Below, piece by piece: positions 35,311-43,870 of a stretch of DNA of 58,667 bases. This DNA is from an uncultured Bacteroidales bacterium (lineage in GTDB: Bacteria > Bacteroidota > Bacteroidia > Bacteroidales > UBA932). The stretch is from positions 1 to 58,667 of the forward strand of contig CALUPT010000016.1 in the NCBI GenBank assembly GCA_944322715.1. The letters are read 5' to 3'. The notes beneath the pieces were generated by a model. It was not told where the DNA came from. It saw only the letters and a list, made by a program, of their open reading frames with translations, and did no database searches. Position numbers and translations under genes: made by a program. The stretch's first letter is position 1; the number at the start of each line of letters is the position of its first letter.

Positions 35311-36831
35311 ATGCCGGCTGCTGACGGAAAAAGGAAAAGGCAGACCCAGTCTGTCAATCTTGATACATTAGGGCTTGAGATGGGAAACAGACCGCCTCAA
35401 GCTCTTGATGTCGAAGAGGCTGTCCTCGGGGCCCTTCTTGTGGAGCCCAACTGCGTGGATGATGCGATGGAAGAGCTCACTCCCGACTGTTTCTATAACG
35501 AGAAGCACAGGATGATATTCGTGGCAATGACCCATCTTGTCAATTCGCATGTCTCCATTGACCCTCTTACCGTATCCCAGCAGCTCAAGTCCGAAGGCAA
35601 TCTCGAGGCCATCGGAGGGGCGGTCGTTCTTGCCCAGCTGTCCCAGAAGATAGGGGCGGCTGCCCATATCGAGTTTTATATCAAGATACTCCGTCAGAAA
35701 AGCATCCAGCGCAACCTTATATCGGCAGCCTATACCATATTGAAGTCATCCTTTGATGAGAGCATCAATGTGGACAATCTGATAGATGTGGCCCAGTCCG
35801 AGGTCTACAAGGCCACGGAGAACGGGGTAAGGAAGGATGTGCAGGAGATAGGCTCCGTCATTACGCAGGCGATGACCGACATAGAGCGTCTGCAGGATTC
35901 CACGGGGTTGAGCGGGGTGCCGTCCGGATTCCCTTCACTTGACAGGATCACGTTGGGCTGGCAGCCATCCGACCTGATAATACTTGCCGCCCGGCCATCT
36001 GTCGGAAAGACTGCTTTCGTTCTCAATGTGGCGCGGAATGCGGCCGTGGACCATCATAAGCCAGTGGCCATCTTTTCCCTTGAAATGCCTGCGATACAGC
36101 TCTGCAAGAGAATGATGGTGTCCGAGACCGGACTTTCCGCAGACAAGATAAAGGGAGGGATAAAGCTCGAACCGTTCGAGTGGGTGCAGCTGGAACAGAA
36201 ACTCAAGGACCTGTCCAAGGCTCCTCTCTATATAGATGACACTCCGAGTCTTCCGGTGATGGAGTTCCGCTCCAAGGCCAAGAGACTCGTCAACCAGAAA
36301 GGGGTCAGGCTCATTATAGTGGACTACCTTCAGCTGATGCAGGGCCCGTCCGAACTCCGCGGACTCAGGGAGCAGGAGGTCGCTGCCATATCGAGGACTC
36401 TCAAGGCGACTGCAAAGGAACTCAATGTCCCGATAATAGCCCTTTCGCAGCTCAGCAGGGCTACCATGACAAGGCAGGGGTCCAACGGACGTCCCCAGTT
36501 GAACGACCTGCGCGAGTCCGGCTCCATAGAGCAGGATGCGGATATGGTGCTGTTCATCCACAGGGCCGACTACCAGAGCCTGTCTTCCGATCCTGCCGAT
36601 GCGGGAAAGACGGTGCTGATCATTGCCAAGCACCGTAACGGAGAGATCAGGGACATAAACCTCATGTTCAGAAGTTCCGAGGTGAAATTCGTGGATGCCG
36701 AAGATTCCCTCCTTGCGGCAGCCGCATATCAGGATACGATACGGCAGGATTACATGCCGGTGTCGGACATGTCTGCCGGAGACTTCTCCGGAGGAGGCTC
36801 GGATTTCGGACCCAATCCTGATTTCGTATAG
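35311..36831 (+). CDS. dnaB: Replicative DNA helicase
   Basis: A 506-aa hexameric helicase that unwinds DNA at the replication fork. The N-terminal primase-interacting domain (about 28-130) has EEAVLGALLVEPN. The RecA-like domain has Walker A ARPSVGKTAF, Walker B LIIVDYLQLM, the arginine-rich ISRTLKATAKELNVP segment and QLNDLRESGSIEQDAD. No intein is present. It lies in a tight run cdsZ-dnaB-DUF3108 gene, with gaps of 5 and 6 bases. Confidence 0.96.
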   Translation: MPAADGKRKRQTQSVNLDTLGLEMGNRPPQALDVEEAVLGALLVEPNCVDDAMEELTPDCFYNEKHRMIFVAMTHLVNSHVSIDPLTVSQQLKSEGNLEAIGGAVVLAQLSQKIGAAAHIEFYIKILRQKSIQRNLISAAYTILKSSFDESINVDNLIDVAQSEVYKATENGVRKDVQEIGSVITQAMTDIERLQDSTGLSGVPSGFPSLDRITLGWQPSDLIILAARPSVGKTAFVLNVARNAAVDHHKPVAIFSLEMPAIQLCKRMMVSETGLSADKIKGGIKLEPFEWVQLEQKLKDLSKAPLYIDDTPSLPVMEFRSKAKRLVNQKGVRLIIVDYLQLMQGPSELRGLREQEVAAISRTLKATAKELNVPIIALSQLSRATMTRQGSNGRPQLNDLRESGSIEQDADMVLFIHRADYQSLSSDPADAGKTVLIIAKHRNGEIRDINLMFRSSEVKFVDAEDSLLAAAAYQDTIRQDYMPVSDMSAGDFSGGGSDFGPNPDFV

Positions 36832-36837
36832 ACGTCT

Positions 36838-37758
36838 ATGAAGATATTCCGCCACCTTGCCCTGATGACAGCGGTACTGGTTCCCGTTTCCATTTTGTGG
36901 GGACGGCCTGTTTCCGTCAGTCAGGACACCGTGGCAGCCGGAGCCGGCGGCCATGACGCAGATGGCGGAGGATGTATTCCCGTGTTGTCCCTTGCCGAAG
37001 AGGACCTGGCGTATCAGGCAGGGGAACATTTCGATTTCACTGTACATTATTCATGGGGAATCATCAATTCGGATGTCGGGAAGGCATCGGTCGACCTTGA
37101 CACAATGACCGTCGATGGCCGCAAGGTATTCCATTGCGCGGTCTATGGGAAGACCGTCAGCTGGTATGACCTGCTGTTCAAGGTAAGGGAGGATTTCCAG
37201 TCCTGGTTCACGACGGATGGGCTGGTCCCGCTGCGCTTTACCCGCGACACCAGGGAGGGCCGGTACATTGCCAGGAATACCTATAATTATATGTGGAATA
37301 TGCCCGAGCCTCATATCCAGGCTGATGTGTACTCATCCAGTTCAGGACAGCGCAATGTGGAACTGCCTCTCGACAGCTGCACATACGACCTGCCCGCCCT
37401 TTTCTTTCTGGCAAGGAACATGGATTTCGATGCGGTCACGCCGGGAGTGCGCTATCCCATGACATTCGCCATAGATGATGATGTCTACAACGTGTATTTC
37501 ATACTTCTGGGCAGGGAGACCAGGAAGATAAAGGGACTCGGCCACGTGAGGACGATAAAATTTGCCGCGAAGCTCCTTGCGGGCGAAGTCTTTACCGGAG
37601 AGGAGGACATGCTGATCTGGGTTTCGGATGATGACAACAGGATTCCGCTGATGTTCGAGGCCCCTATCCTTGTCGGGACCGCTTCCGGAAGGCTGTCCGG
37701 TTGGTCGGGCCTGAAACACCCGTTCAGTTCGCTTGTCAGAAGCCAGGGGAGACAGTAA
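36838..37758 (+). CDS. Exported DUF3108-family protein
   Basis: A 306-aa protein with an N-terminal signal peptide (about 1-22). The mature part matches the DUF3108 pattern: AYQAGEHFDFTVHYSWGIINSDVGKAS, then LVPLRFTRDTREGRY and IWVSDDDNRIPLMFEAPILVGTASGRL, a predicted beta-sheet fold found in periplasmic proteins of Bacteroidota and Proteobacteria. No catalytic residues can be named. It begins 6 bases after dnaB and precedes rseC; function unknown. Confidence 0.85.
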   Translation: MKIFRHLALMTAVLVPVSILWGRPVSVSQDTVAAGAGGHDADGGGCIPVLSLAEEDLAYQAGEHFDFTVHYSWGIINSDVGKASVDLDTMTVDGRKVFHCAVYGKTVSWYDLLFKVREDFQSWFTTDGLVPLRFTRDTREGRYIARNTYNYMWNMPEPHIQADVYSSSSGQRNVELPLDSCTYDLPALFFLARNMDFDAVTPGVRYPMTFAIDDDVYNVYFILLGRETRKIKGLGHVRTIKFAAKLLAGEVFTGEEDMLIWVSDDDNRIPLMFEAPILVGTASGRLSGWSGLKHPFSSLVRSQGRQ

Positions 37759-37781
37759 AGGAATTTCAAAGGAAACGATAT

Positions 37782-38201
37782 ATGTCAAAGAATGAAGTGT
37801 CCCACGAAGGGACCATACTGGAGATAACGCCGGAATTCACATCGGTGGAGATCGTGGCGCAGTCGGCCTGTGCTGCGTGCCATGCGAGGGGACTCTGCGG
37901 AGTGGCTGATGAAAAGCAGAAGATCATAATGGTCCCTACGGACCCGTACGCCACATACAAGGCCGGCGACAAGGTGCTTGTCCTGCTCAAGAAATCCATG
38001 GGAATGAAGGCCGTATGGATATCTTATGTGATTCCTTTGTTCATTTTAATGATTTTAATATTATCTTTGTCGTCCGTTACCGTGCACGAAGTTTATGCGG
38101 GTCTGGCGGGAATAGGAGGGGTGGCCCTGTATTACCTTGTCATTTACCTGTTTAGAGATAAATTAGCCAATGATTTCGTGTTCTATATCAAGGAAAAATA
38201 A
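37782..38201 (+). CDS. rseC: RseC/MucC-family membrane protein
   Basis: A 139-aa inner-membrane protein with a cysteine motif CAACHARGLCG at about 30-40 and two transmembrane helices (about 78-98 and 102-124). The family is associated with Rnf complexes and with reduction of SoxR or sigma-E control in Proteobacteria. The start at 37782 is supported by AAAGGA 8 bases upstream. Position 18 bases before rnfB suggests it helps insert or reduce a centre of the Rnf complex. Confidence 0.88.
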   Translation: MSKNEVSHEGTILEITPEFTSVEIVAQSACAACHARGLCGVADEKQKIIMVPTDPYATYKAGDKVLVLLKKSMGMKAVWISYVIPLFILMILILSLSSVTVHEVYAGLAGIGGVALYYLVIYLFRDKLANDFVFYIKEK

Positions 38202-38219
38202 TTTTAACGGAATACTGAA

Positions 38220-39116
38220 ATGACAACAACAATTATCTGGACAATCGCAATCCTTTCCCTGCTGGGGGTCGTGCTTGCAGTCGTCCTGTACCTTGTGGCG
38301 AAAAAGTTCAGGGTAGAGGAGGATTCAAGAATCGACGAAGTGGAGAAGGTGCTGCCGGGAGCCAACTGCGGCGGCTGCGGAAATGCCGGCTGCCGGGCCT
38401 TTGCAAAGGCTTGTGTCGATGCCATGAATCTGGACAGCAATTTCTGTCCTGTCGGCGGCAACGACACGATGAAGAAGGTTGCGGCCGTGCTTGGCCTTGA
38501 GGTCAAGGAAAAGGCCCCTATGGTTGCAGTGGTCCGCTGCAACGGAACCTGTGAAAACCGCCCTCGTACAAACGATTACGGCGGATATTCATCCTGCCGG
38601 GTGAAGGCTGCCCTTTACAGCGGTGATACCGGCTGTTCTTTCGGCTGTCTGGGCTGCGGTGACTGTGTGGCCGCCTGCCAGTTCGGTGCGATAAAGATGA
38701 ATCCTCAGACCGGACTTCCGGAAGTGGACCAGGAGAAGTGCACCGCATGCGGAGCCTGTGTGAAGGCCTGTCCTAAGAATATCATCGAGCTGAGGAACAA
38801 GGGACCTCGCGGAATGAGGGTGTTCGTCAGCTGCGTCAACAAGGACAAGGGTGCCGTGGCACGCAAGGCCTGCTCGGCAGCCTGCATCGGATGCGGCAAA
38901 TGTGCGAAGGTCTGCCCTCACGGAGCGATTACCGTAGAGAACAATCTCGCATATATCGATTTCACGAAATGCAAACTGTGCAGGAAATGCGTTGCCGAGT
39001 GCCCTACCGGAGCCATTCACACCGTGAATTTCCCTGTCGTGAAACCGAAGCCTGAGCCGGCACCGGCTGCCAAAGAGACCGTCGTAAAGGAAAAACCGGA
39101 AACAAAGGAGGAGTAG
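38220..39116 (+). CDS. rnfB: Rnf complex subunit B, polyferredoxin
   Basis: A 298-aa subunit that takes electrons from ferredoxin into the Na+/H+-pumping Rnf complex. One N-terminal membrane helix (about 5-27) is followed by the Fe-S motif NCGGCGNAGC with its distal Cys in FCPVGG. A series of ferredoxin-like motifs follows: CLGCGDCVAACQF, CTACGACVKACP, CIGCGKCAKVCP and CKLCRKCVAECP. This long multi-cluster form is typical of anaerobes. The C-terminal tail is Pro-, Lys- and Glu-rich. First rnf gene of the operon. Confidence 0.96.
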   Translation: MTTTIIWTIAILSLLGVVLAVVLYLVAKKFRVEEDSRIDEVEKVLPGANCGGCGNAGCRAFAKACVDAMNLDSNFCPVGGNDTMKKVAAVLGLEVKEKAPMVAVVRCNGTCENRPRTNDYGGYSSCRVKAALYSGDTGCSFGCLGCGDCVAACQFGAIKMNPQTGLPEVDQEKCTACGACVKACPKNIIELRNKGPRGMRVFVSCVNKDKGAVARKACSAACIGCGKCAKVCPHGAITVENNLAYIDFTKCKLCRKCVAECPTGAIHTVNFPVVKPKPEPAPAAKETVVKEKPETKEE

Positions 39117-39119
39117 AAT

Positions 39120-40484
39120 ATGAAAAAGACATTTTCAATCGGCGGCGTGCATCCTGCCGACAAAAAGATTTCCGCAGGGTGCAGTATAGAGGTTCTTCCC
39201 ACTCCTCAGACAGTCTATATATCGATGTCCCAGCATCTCGGCGCTCCGGCGACTCCGACAGTGGCCGTAGGGGACAAGGTAAAGGCCGGACAGGTGATAG
39301 GCGAGCCTGCAGGGTTCATTTCAGCATACGTGCATTCTTCCGTATCGGGTACCGTCAAGTCCATAGGTCCGCGTCCGGATCTTGCCGGAAACAAGGTGAC
39401 CCATGTCGAGATTGCCGTCGAGGGAGATGAGTGGGCGGACGGGATAGACCTTTCCGAGACCCTTGTGACGGAGATTCCTGCCGACAACAGGTTCATTATA
39501 GACCGTATCAAGTCAAATGGTGTGGTCGGACTCGGAGGAGCGACATTCCCTACACACGTGAAGCTGACCCCTCCGGAAGGCAAGAAGGCGGAGATTCTCA
39601 TCCTCAACGGTGCTGAATGCGAGCCGTACCTCACATCCGACTATAGGATAATGCTCGAGAAGCCGGACCAGATTGTCATAGGGGCTGCCATTATGAAGCA
39701 GGTGCTCGGCGGGCCGCGTACTGTCATAGGCATTGAGGACAACAAGCCGGAGGCAATCGAATCGGTAAGGGCTGCCATATCAAGGCTGCAGGCCAAGTCT
39801 GCCTCCTATAGCGGAATCGAGGTGGCTGTCCTCAAGAAGAAATATCCTCAGGGAGGTGAAAAGCAGCTCATTGATGCGGTGGCGCATCGTCAGGTGAAAT
39901 CAATGGGGCTGCCTATAGATGTCGGTGCAGTGGTCCAGAATGTGGCCACATCCCTTGCCGTCTATGATGCCGTGATGAAAAACAGGCCACTGACAACGAA
40001 CACCCTTACCGTTACCGGGGACTGCCTTCCGGCCGACAGGCAGAAGAACTATCTGTTCCGTATAGGAGTTCCTTTCTCTTTCATTATCGAACAGAGCGGC
40101 GGAATGCCGGAAGATGCAGTGAAGGTCATTAGCGGAGGCCCTATGATGGGAAAGGCCATATCAAACCTCGATGCCACAACGGTTAAGGGCTCCTCTTCGA
40201 TTCTCTATCTGACTGCAGAGCAGACGGTGCGCAAGCCTGAAAGCAACTGTATCCGTTGCGGCAAGTGCGTGGAAGCCTGCCCTATGGGATTGGAGCCGTA
40301 TCTCCTGAACAAGCTGGCCCGTAACGGGATGATGGACGAATTGGAGCAGAATGCCATCCAGGACTGCATCGAGTGCGGATGCTGCCTCTACAGCTGTCCT
40401 GCAAACATCCCTCTTCTGGATGTCATACGTGTGGCGAAGGGAGATGTGATGCGCGCGATCCGTGCCCGCTCTGCAAAAAAGTAA
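39120..40484 (+). CDS. rnfC: Rnf complex subunit C
   Basis: A 454-aa peripheral subunit that passes electrons to NAD+ through FMN. It contains a biotinyl-lipoyl-like N-terminal domain, an NADH/FMN site region (GVVGLGGATFPTHVKL, about 137-152) and two 4Fe-4S motifs, CIRCGKCVEACP and CIECGCCLYSCP, in the C-terminal part. The start has a strong AAGGAGGA ribosome site overlapping the end of rnfB. Length is typical for the short RnfC without the repetitive C-terminal tail of E. coli RsxC. Confidence 0.96.
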   Translation: MKKTFSIGGVHPADKKISAGCSIEVLPTPQTVYISMSQHLGAPATPTVAVGDKVKAGQVIGEPAGFISAYVHSSVSGTVKSIGPRPDLAGNKVTHVEIAVEGDEWADGIDLSETLVTEIPADNRFIIDRIKSNGVVGLGGATFPTHVKLTPPEGKKAEILILNGAECEPYLTSDYRIMLEKPDQIVIGAAIMKQVLGGPRTVIGIEDNKPEAIESVRAAISRLQAKSASYSGIEVAVLKKKYPQGGEKQLIDAVAHRQVKSMGLPIDVGAVVQNVATSLAVYDAVMKNRPLTTNTLTVTGDCLPADRQKNYLFRIGVPFSFIIEQSGGMPEDAVKVISGGPMMGKAISNLDATTVKGSSSILYLTAEQTVRKPESNCIRCGKCVEACPMGLEPYLLNKLARNGMMDELEQNAIQDCIECGCCLYSCPANIPLLDVIRVAKGDVMRAIRARSAKK

Positions 40485-40509
40485 TGGAAACAATTAAAAC
40501 AAGACAATA

Positions 40510-41469
40510 ATGAACAGACTATTGGTTTCACCGGCACCTCACCTGCATACGAAGACATCCACAATGTCTCTGATGCGGGATGTGGTGATCGCTCTGCTCC
40601 CGACTGTCATTGTCTCCATCCTTTTCTATGGCTGGAGGGAGATAATGATTCTTGCAGTGAGCGTGATTTCATGCGTCCTTCTGGAATATCTCATTACGAG
40701 ATTTCTTCTGAAAAGGCCGAATACCACAGGGGACTGGTCGGCGGCAGTGACAGGTGTCCTGCTTGCACTGAACCTCCCTGCGACATCTCCGTGGTGGATG
40801 GTGCTCATAGGCGCCATTGTGGCTATCGGAGTGGCGAAGATGACTTTCGGAGGTCTCGGACAGAACCTCTTCAATCCGGCTCTCGTAGGCCGTGTGTTCC
40901 TTCTGATTTCGTTCCCGGTGGCTATGACGGACTGGGGTCCGGTGCAGGGCTTTATCGGCGGCGCTGATGCCGCTACCGGGGCCACGCCTCTCGGGCTTGC
41001 CAAGGAGGGCGGGATTGAGGCCATACGGAATCTTGACTATCTGAACATGCTCTATATGAACATAGGCGGTTCTGCCGGAGAACTTTCCGCGATAGCCATT
41101 ATCATAGGTTTCATCTATCTCCTTGCCAGGAAGGTGATCCGTCCGCACATCACCCTGTCCATCTGGATTACGGTGTTCGTGTTCTCCGGGATAATGTGGC
41201 TTGCGGACCCATCCGCATACACCGACCCTATATTCAACCTGCTTACAGGAGGTATCCTTCTCGGCTCTGTCTTCATGGCTACCGACTATGTGACTTCTCC
41301 TATGAGTGCCAAGGGAGGCATAATCTTCGGCGTCGGCATAGGTCTTATAACGATGCTGATAAGGTATTTCGGTTCATATCCGGAGGGCGTGTCGTTCGCC
41401 ATCCTTATAATGAACTCGACGGTGCCTCTTATCAACAAGTTCTGTAAATCAAAGAAATACGGGAGGTAA
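40510..41469 (+). CDS. rnfD: Rnf complex subunit D
   Basis: A 319-aa integral-membrane subunit, about 9-10 helices, related to NqrB. It carries the flavinylation motif DAATGAT at 153-159, with Thr 159 the expected covalent FMN site, attached by an ApbE enzyme. An ApbE gene is present in this window at 2459. With RnfE, RnfA and RnfG it forms the ion-translocating part. No strong ribosome site precedes its ATG, unlike rnfC, rnfG, rnfE and rnfA. Confidence 0.95.
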   Translation: MNRLLVSPAPHLHTKTSTMSLMRDVVIALLPTVIVSILFYGWREIMILAVSVISCVLLEYLITRFLLKRPNTTGDWSAAVTGVLLALNLPATSPWWMVLIGAIVAIGVAKMTFGGLGQNLFNPALVGRVFLLISFPVAMTDWGPVQGFIGGADAATGATPLGLAKEGGIEAIRNLDYLNMLYMNIGGSAGELSAIAIIIGFIYLLARKVIRPHITLSIWITVFVFSGIMWLADPSAYTDPIFNLLTGGILLGSVFMATDYVTSPMSAKGGIIFGVGIGLITMLIRYFGSYPEGVSFAILIMNSTVPLINKFCKSKKYGR

Positions 41470-41474
41470 CAGTT

Positions 41475-42113
41475 ATGGCTATCCAATCATCATTCAAGAA
41501 TATGGTGCTCTGCCTGTTCGTGATATGCATAGTCTGCTCCACATTGCTTGCAGTCGTGTATGCAGTGACGGCGGCTCCTATCCAGGCTGCGGCAGAGGCA
41601 AAGACAAATGCAGCCATTGCCCAGGTAGTCCCTCCGTTCGATGGCTCTCCTGAAGAGGGGAGTGTGAGCGTGGACGGCGCTGACTACCCGTATTATACCG
41701 TCTCCGATGCTTCAGGGGTGGCAGGTTATGCGATAATTTCTTCCGGGTCAGGCTTCAGCGGAGCGGTGCAGGTCATGGTAGGATTCTATCCTGACGGCAG
41801 GATCTACAATACGGCCGTGCTTTCCCAGGCGGAGACTCCGGGTCTCGGAGCCAAATGTACAGAACCGGAATTCCGTGACCAGTTCAAGGATTTCGATCCT
41901 GCAGTAAAGAAACTTTCAGTGACAAAGGATGGGGGAGATGTGAATGCCATCACCGCTTCCACAATAACATCGAGGGCATTCTGTGACGCTCTCAACGGGG
42001 CGGTCAAGGCTTTCAATGCCATTACGGGCGCTTCCAAGCCGGTTGATGTCTCATCCGGCGCTTCCGTATCCGGAGACCGGGAGACCGGAGAAGATGTCGG
42101 GGATACTAAATGA
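41475..42113 (+). CDS. rnfG: Rnf complex subunit G
   Basis: A 212-aa subunit with one N-terminal membrane helix (about 9-31) and a periplasmic FMN-binding domain. GYAIISSGSGFSGAVQVMVGF and QAETPGLGAKCTEPEF are family hallmarks. The expected flavinylation motif Dxx[ST]GAT appears as NAITAST at 157-163, so Thr 163 is the likely FMN site but the motif is divergent. GGGAGG overlapping the rnfD stop lies 8 bases before the ATG. The C-terminal 25 residues are Ser-, Gly- and Asp-rich. Confidence 0.93.
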   Translation: MAIQSSFKNMVLCLFVICIVCSTLLAVVYAVTAAPIQAAAEAKTNAAIAQVVPPFDGSPEEGSVSVDGADYPYYTVSDASGVAGYAIISSGSGFSGAVQVMVGFYPDGRIYNTAVLSQAETPGLGAKCTEPEFRDQFKDFDPAVKKLSVTKDGGDVNAITASTITSRAFCDALNGAVKAFNAITGASKPVDVSSGASVSGDRETGEDVGDTK

Positions 42114-42127
42114 CAGGAGGACAGACA

Positions 42128-42718
42128 ATGACAAAATTTCAGCTTATAACCAAAGGCCTGATTAAGGAGAATCCTACATTCGTGCTTCTCCTCGGCATGT
42201 GTCCGACTTTAGCCACCACGACCTCGGCAATCAACGGCATGAGCATGGGACTTGCGACAATGTTTGTCCTCGTGCTTTCCAACATGGCGATTTCCGCCGT
42301 AGCAAATGTGATTCCGGACAAGGTCCGCATCCCGGCATACATTGTCATCATTGCGACCTTCGTCACTCTGCTCCAGTTCGTGATGCAGGCATATACTCCT
42401 GCCATCTACGAGACTCTGGGTATCTTCATCCCGCTCATCGTGGTGAACTGTATCGTGCTCGGCAGGGCTGAGGCCTTCGCCAACAAGAACTCTGTTGTCG
42501 ATTCTGCCTGCGATGGGCTCGGTATCGGACTGGGCTTCACCCTCTCGCTCACGATTCTCGGTCTTATCCGCGAGATCCTCGGCAGCGGGTCCGCATTCGG
42601 GTTCAAGTTCCTGCCCGGAGACGGCATTCTTTGCTTTGTGCTTGCTCCGGGAGCATTCATGGTGCTCGGATATCTCATAGTGCTTTTCCACAAGTTGACT
42701 GACAAGAAGAACAAATAG
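42128..42718 (+). CDS. rnfE: Rnf complex subunit E
   Basis: A 196-aa six-helix membrane protein of the RnfA/RnfE/NqrDE family. GLIKENPTFVLLLGMCPTLA contains the conserved Cys in the first half-helix that binds the membrane 2Fe-2S cluster together with RnfA; IPLIVVNCIVLGRAEAFA is the second hallmark with its Cys. The start at 42128 is chosen because AGGAGG lies 7 bases upstream; an ATG at 42110 overlapping rnfG is less well placed. Confidence 0.95.
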   Translation: MTKFQLITKGLIKENPTFVLLLGMCPTLATTTSAINGMSMGLATMFVLVLSNMAISAVANVIPDKVRIPAYIVIIATFVTLLQFVMQAYTPAIYETLGIFIPLIVVNCIVLGRAEAFANKNSVVDSACDGLGIGLGFTLSLTILGLIREILGSGSAFGFKFLPGDGILCFVLAPGAFMVLGYLIVLFHKLTDKKNK

Positions 42719-42730
42719 CAAGGAGGAATT

Positions 42731-43330
42731 ATGGAATATATAATCATCATCATATCGGCGATATTCGTAAACAATATCCTGCTGGCCCAGTTCCTCGGAT
42801 GTTGCCCGTTCCTCGGGGTATCCAACAAGCTCAGCACTGCGGCAGGCATGTCAGGAGCGGTATGTTTCGTCATAACGCTTGCGACCCTCGTGACCTATCT
42901 GCTCCAGTATTATGTGCTCAATCCGCTCGGCATAGGCTTTCTGCAGACGATAGCGTTTATCCTTGTGATTGCCGCCCTCGTGCAGATGGTGGAAATCGTG
43001 CTCAAGAAGGTCAGCCCGTCCCTGTATCAGGCTCTGGGAATCTTCCTGCCTCTTATCACCACCAACTGTGCGGTACTCGGTGTCGCCCTGATTGTGGTCA
43101 CCAAGGAATTCACTTTCGGAGGCGAGCCGCACATGCTCAATCTGGCTGAATCCGTCGTGTATGCTTTTGCCACATCTCTCGGGTTCGGACTTGCGATGAT
43201 ACTTTTCGCCGGTCTCCGCGAGCAGCTGGCGCTCAACAAGGTGCCTGAGAGTTTCAAGGGGATTCCGATTGCGCTCGTCACGGCAAGTATCCTTGCGATG
43301 GCGTTCATGGGATTCTCCGGACTGGTATAG
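42731..43330 (+). CDS. rnfA: Rnf complex subunit A
   Basis: A 199-aa six-helix membrane protein homologous to NqrE and to RnfE. AIFVNNILLAQFLGCCPFLGVSNK and LGIFLPLITTNCAVLGVAL contain the conserved cysteines expected to hold the intramembrane iron-sulfur centre. The ATG is preceded by AAGGAGG. It closes the operon in the order rnfB-C-D-G-E-A, the gene order common in Bacteroidota and Clostridia. Confidence 0.96.
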   Translation: MEYIIIIISAIFVNNILLAQFLGCCPFLGVSNKLSTAAGMSGAVCFVITLATLVTYLLQYYVLNPLGIGFLQTIAFILVIAALVQMVEIVLKKVSPSLYQALGIFLPLITTNCAVLGVALIVVTKEFTFGGEPHMLNLAESVVYAFATSLGFGLAMILFAGLREQLALNKVPESFKGIPIALVTASILAMAFMGFSGLV

Positions 43331-43352
43331 TGCCGTCCTGAGCGAAACTTTC

Positions 43353-43400
43353 ATTGTCATTCTACTTTGATTGTCATTCTGAGCGTCAGCGAAGAATCTG
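43353..43400. repeat. REP-like extragenic repeat after the rnf operon
   Basis: ATTGTCATTCT occurs at 43353-43363 and again at 43370-43380. The second copy opens an imperfect hairpin with ATTCT at 43376-43380 and AGAAT at 43393-43397. Sequences of the 'GTCATTCTGAGCG...GAAGAATCT' type are scattered in the genomes of several phyla as short extragenic repeats; family membership is from memory. Confidence 0.5.
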
Positions 43401-43410
43401 TTTACGACCA

Positions 43411-43743
43411 ATGAACCTCAATAAAAAAGAAAATACACCCGGCTCCCCGTCTGAATGGTATGAGCTGGGTGTTTCTTTGCGCCAGAGGGAACAGTTCGGA
43501 GAGGCTGTGAACGCTTTCCGCAATGCCGTGGAAACCGCCTCCGTACTTATTGGAGAACTTTCATCCTGCCTTGATGAGCCGGCAGCAGACAACTCTCTTC
43601 CCTCCGGCTGCGGCCCGTCCGGAGGAGATGGCCGAATGTATTCCGTAGAGGAATTGCAGGCCTTGAAATCAAAGGCCGAAGCCTCCATAGAGCTGATTCT
43701 CCGTATAAGAGGCTTTGTCAACAAAGACCTGATGAATCCGTGA
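43411..43743 (+). CDS. Small TPR-like protein, function unknown
   Basis: A 110-aa protein. SEWYELGVSLRQREQFGEAVNAFRNAVET (about 12-40) has the spacing of one tetratricopeptide repeat, and the C-terminal half is helical. The middle (about 52-70) is Pro-, Gly- and Ser-rich and probably disordered. The start at 43411 is preferred; the frame is open upstream through the extragenic repeat, which is unlikely to be translated. It may assist protein contacts, but no partner can be named. It ends before a clear terminator. Confidence 0.6.
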   Translation: MNLNKKENTPGSPSEWYELGVSLRQREQFGEAVNAFRNAVETASVLIGELSSCLDEPAADNSLPSGCGPSGGDGRMYSVEELQALKSKAEASIELILRIRGFVNKDLMNP

Positions 43744-43785
43744 CCGGAGACCGCGCGGAGCGGTATGTCCGGAATATGAAAAATC

Positions 43786-43812
43786 GAGGCTGTCCCTGTT
43801 TGGAGCAGCCTC
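43786..43812 (+). terminator. Intrinsic terminator after the TPR-like gene
   Basis: GAGGCTG at 43786-43792 pairs with CAGCCTC at 43806-43812; TCC and GGA extend the stem past one bulge. ATTGTTGTTT follows. Confidence 0.65.
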
Positions 43813-43870
43813 ATTGTTGTTTATGTATGATATGGTATATAGTGGACTTGTGATTTCAGAAAGATGTGGT

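Noticed and set aside
35935..37047. Long open frame on the minus strand (370 codons) opposite dnaB
   Set aside because: It lies antisense to the highly conserved dnaB and the DUF3108 gene, is rich in His and Arg as shadow frames are, and shows no family motif or start signals.
43354..43410. Upstream start for the TPR-like protein at 43354
   Set aside because: The added residues are a translation of the extragenic repeat; the same odd peptide type arises wherever such repeats are wrongly translated.
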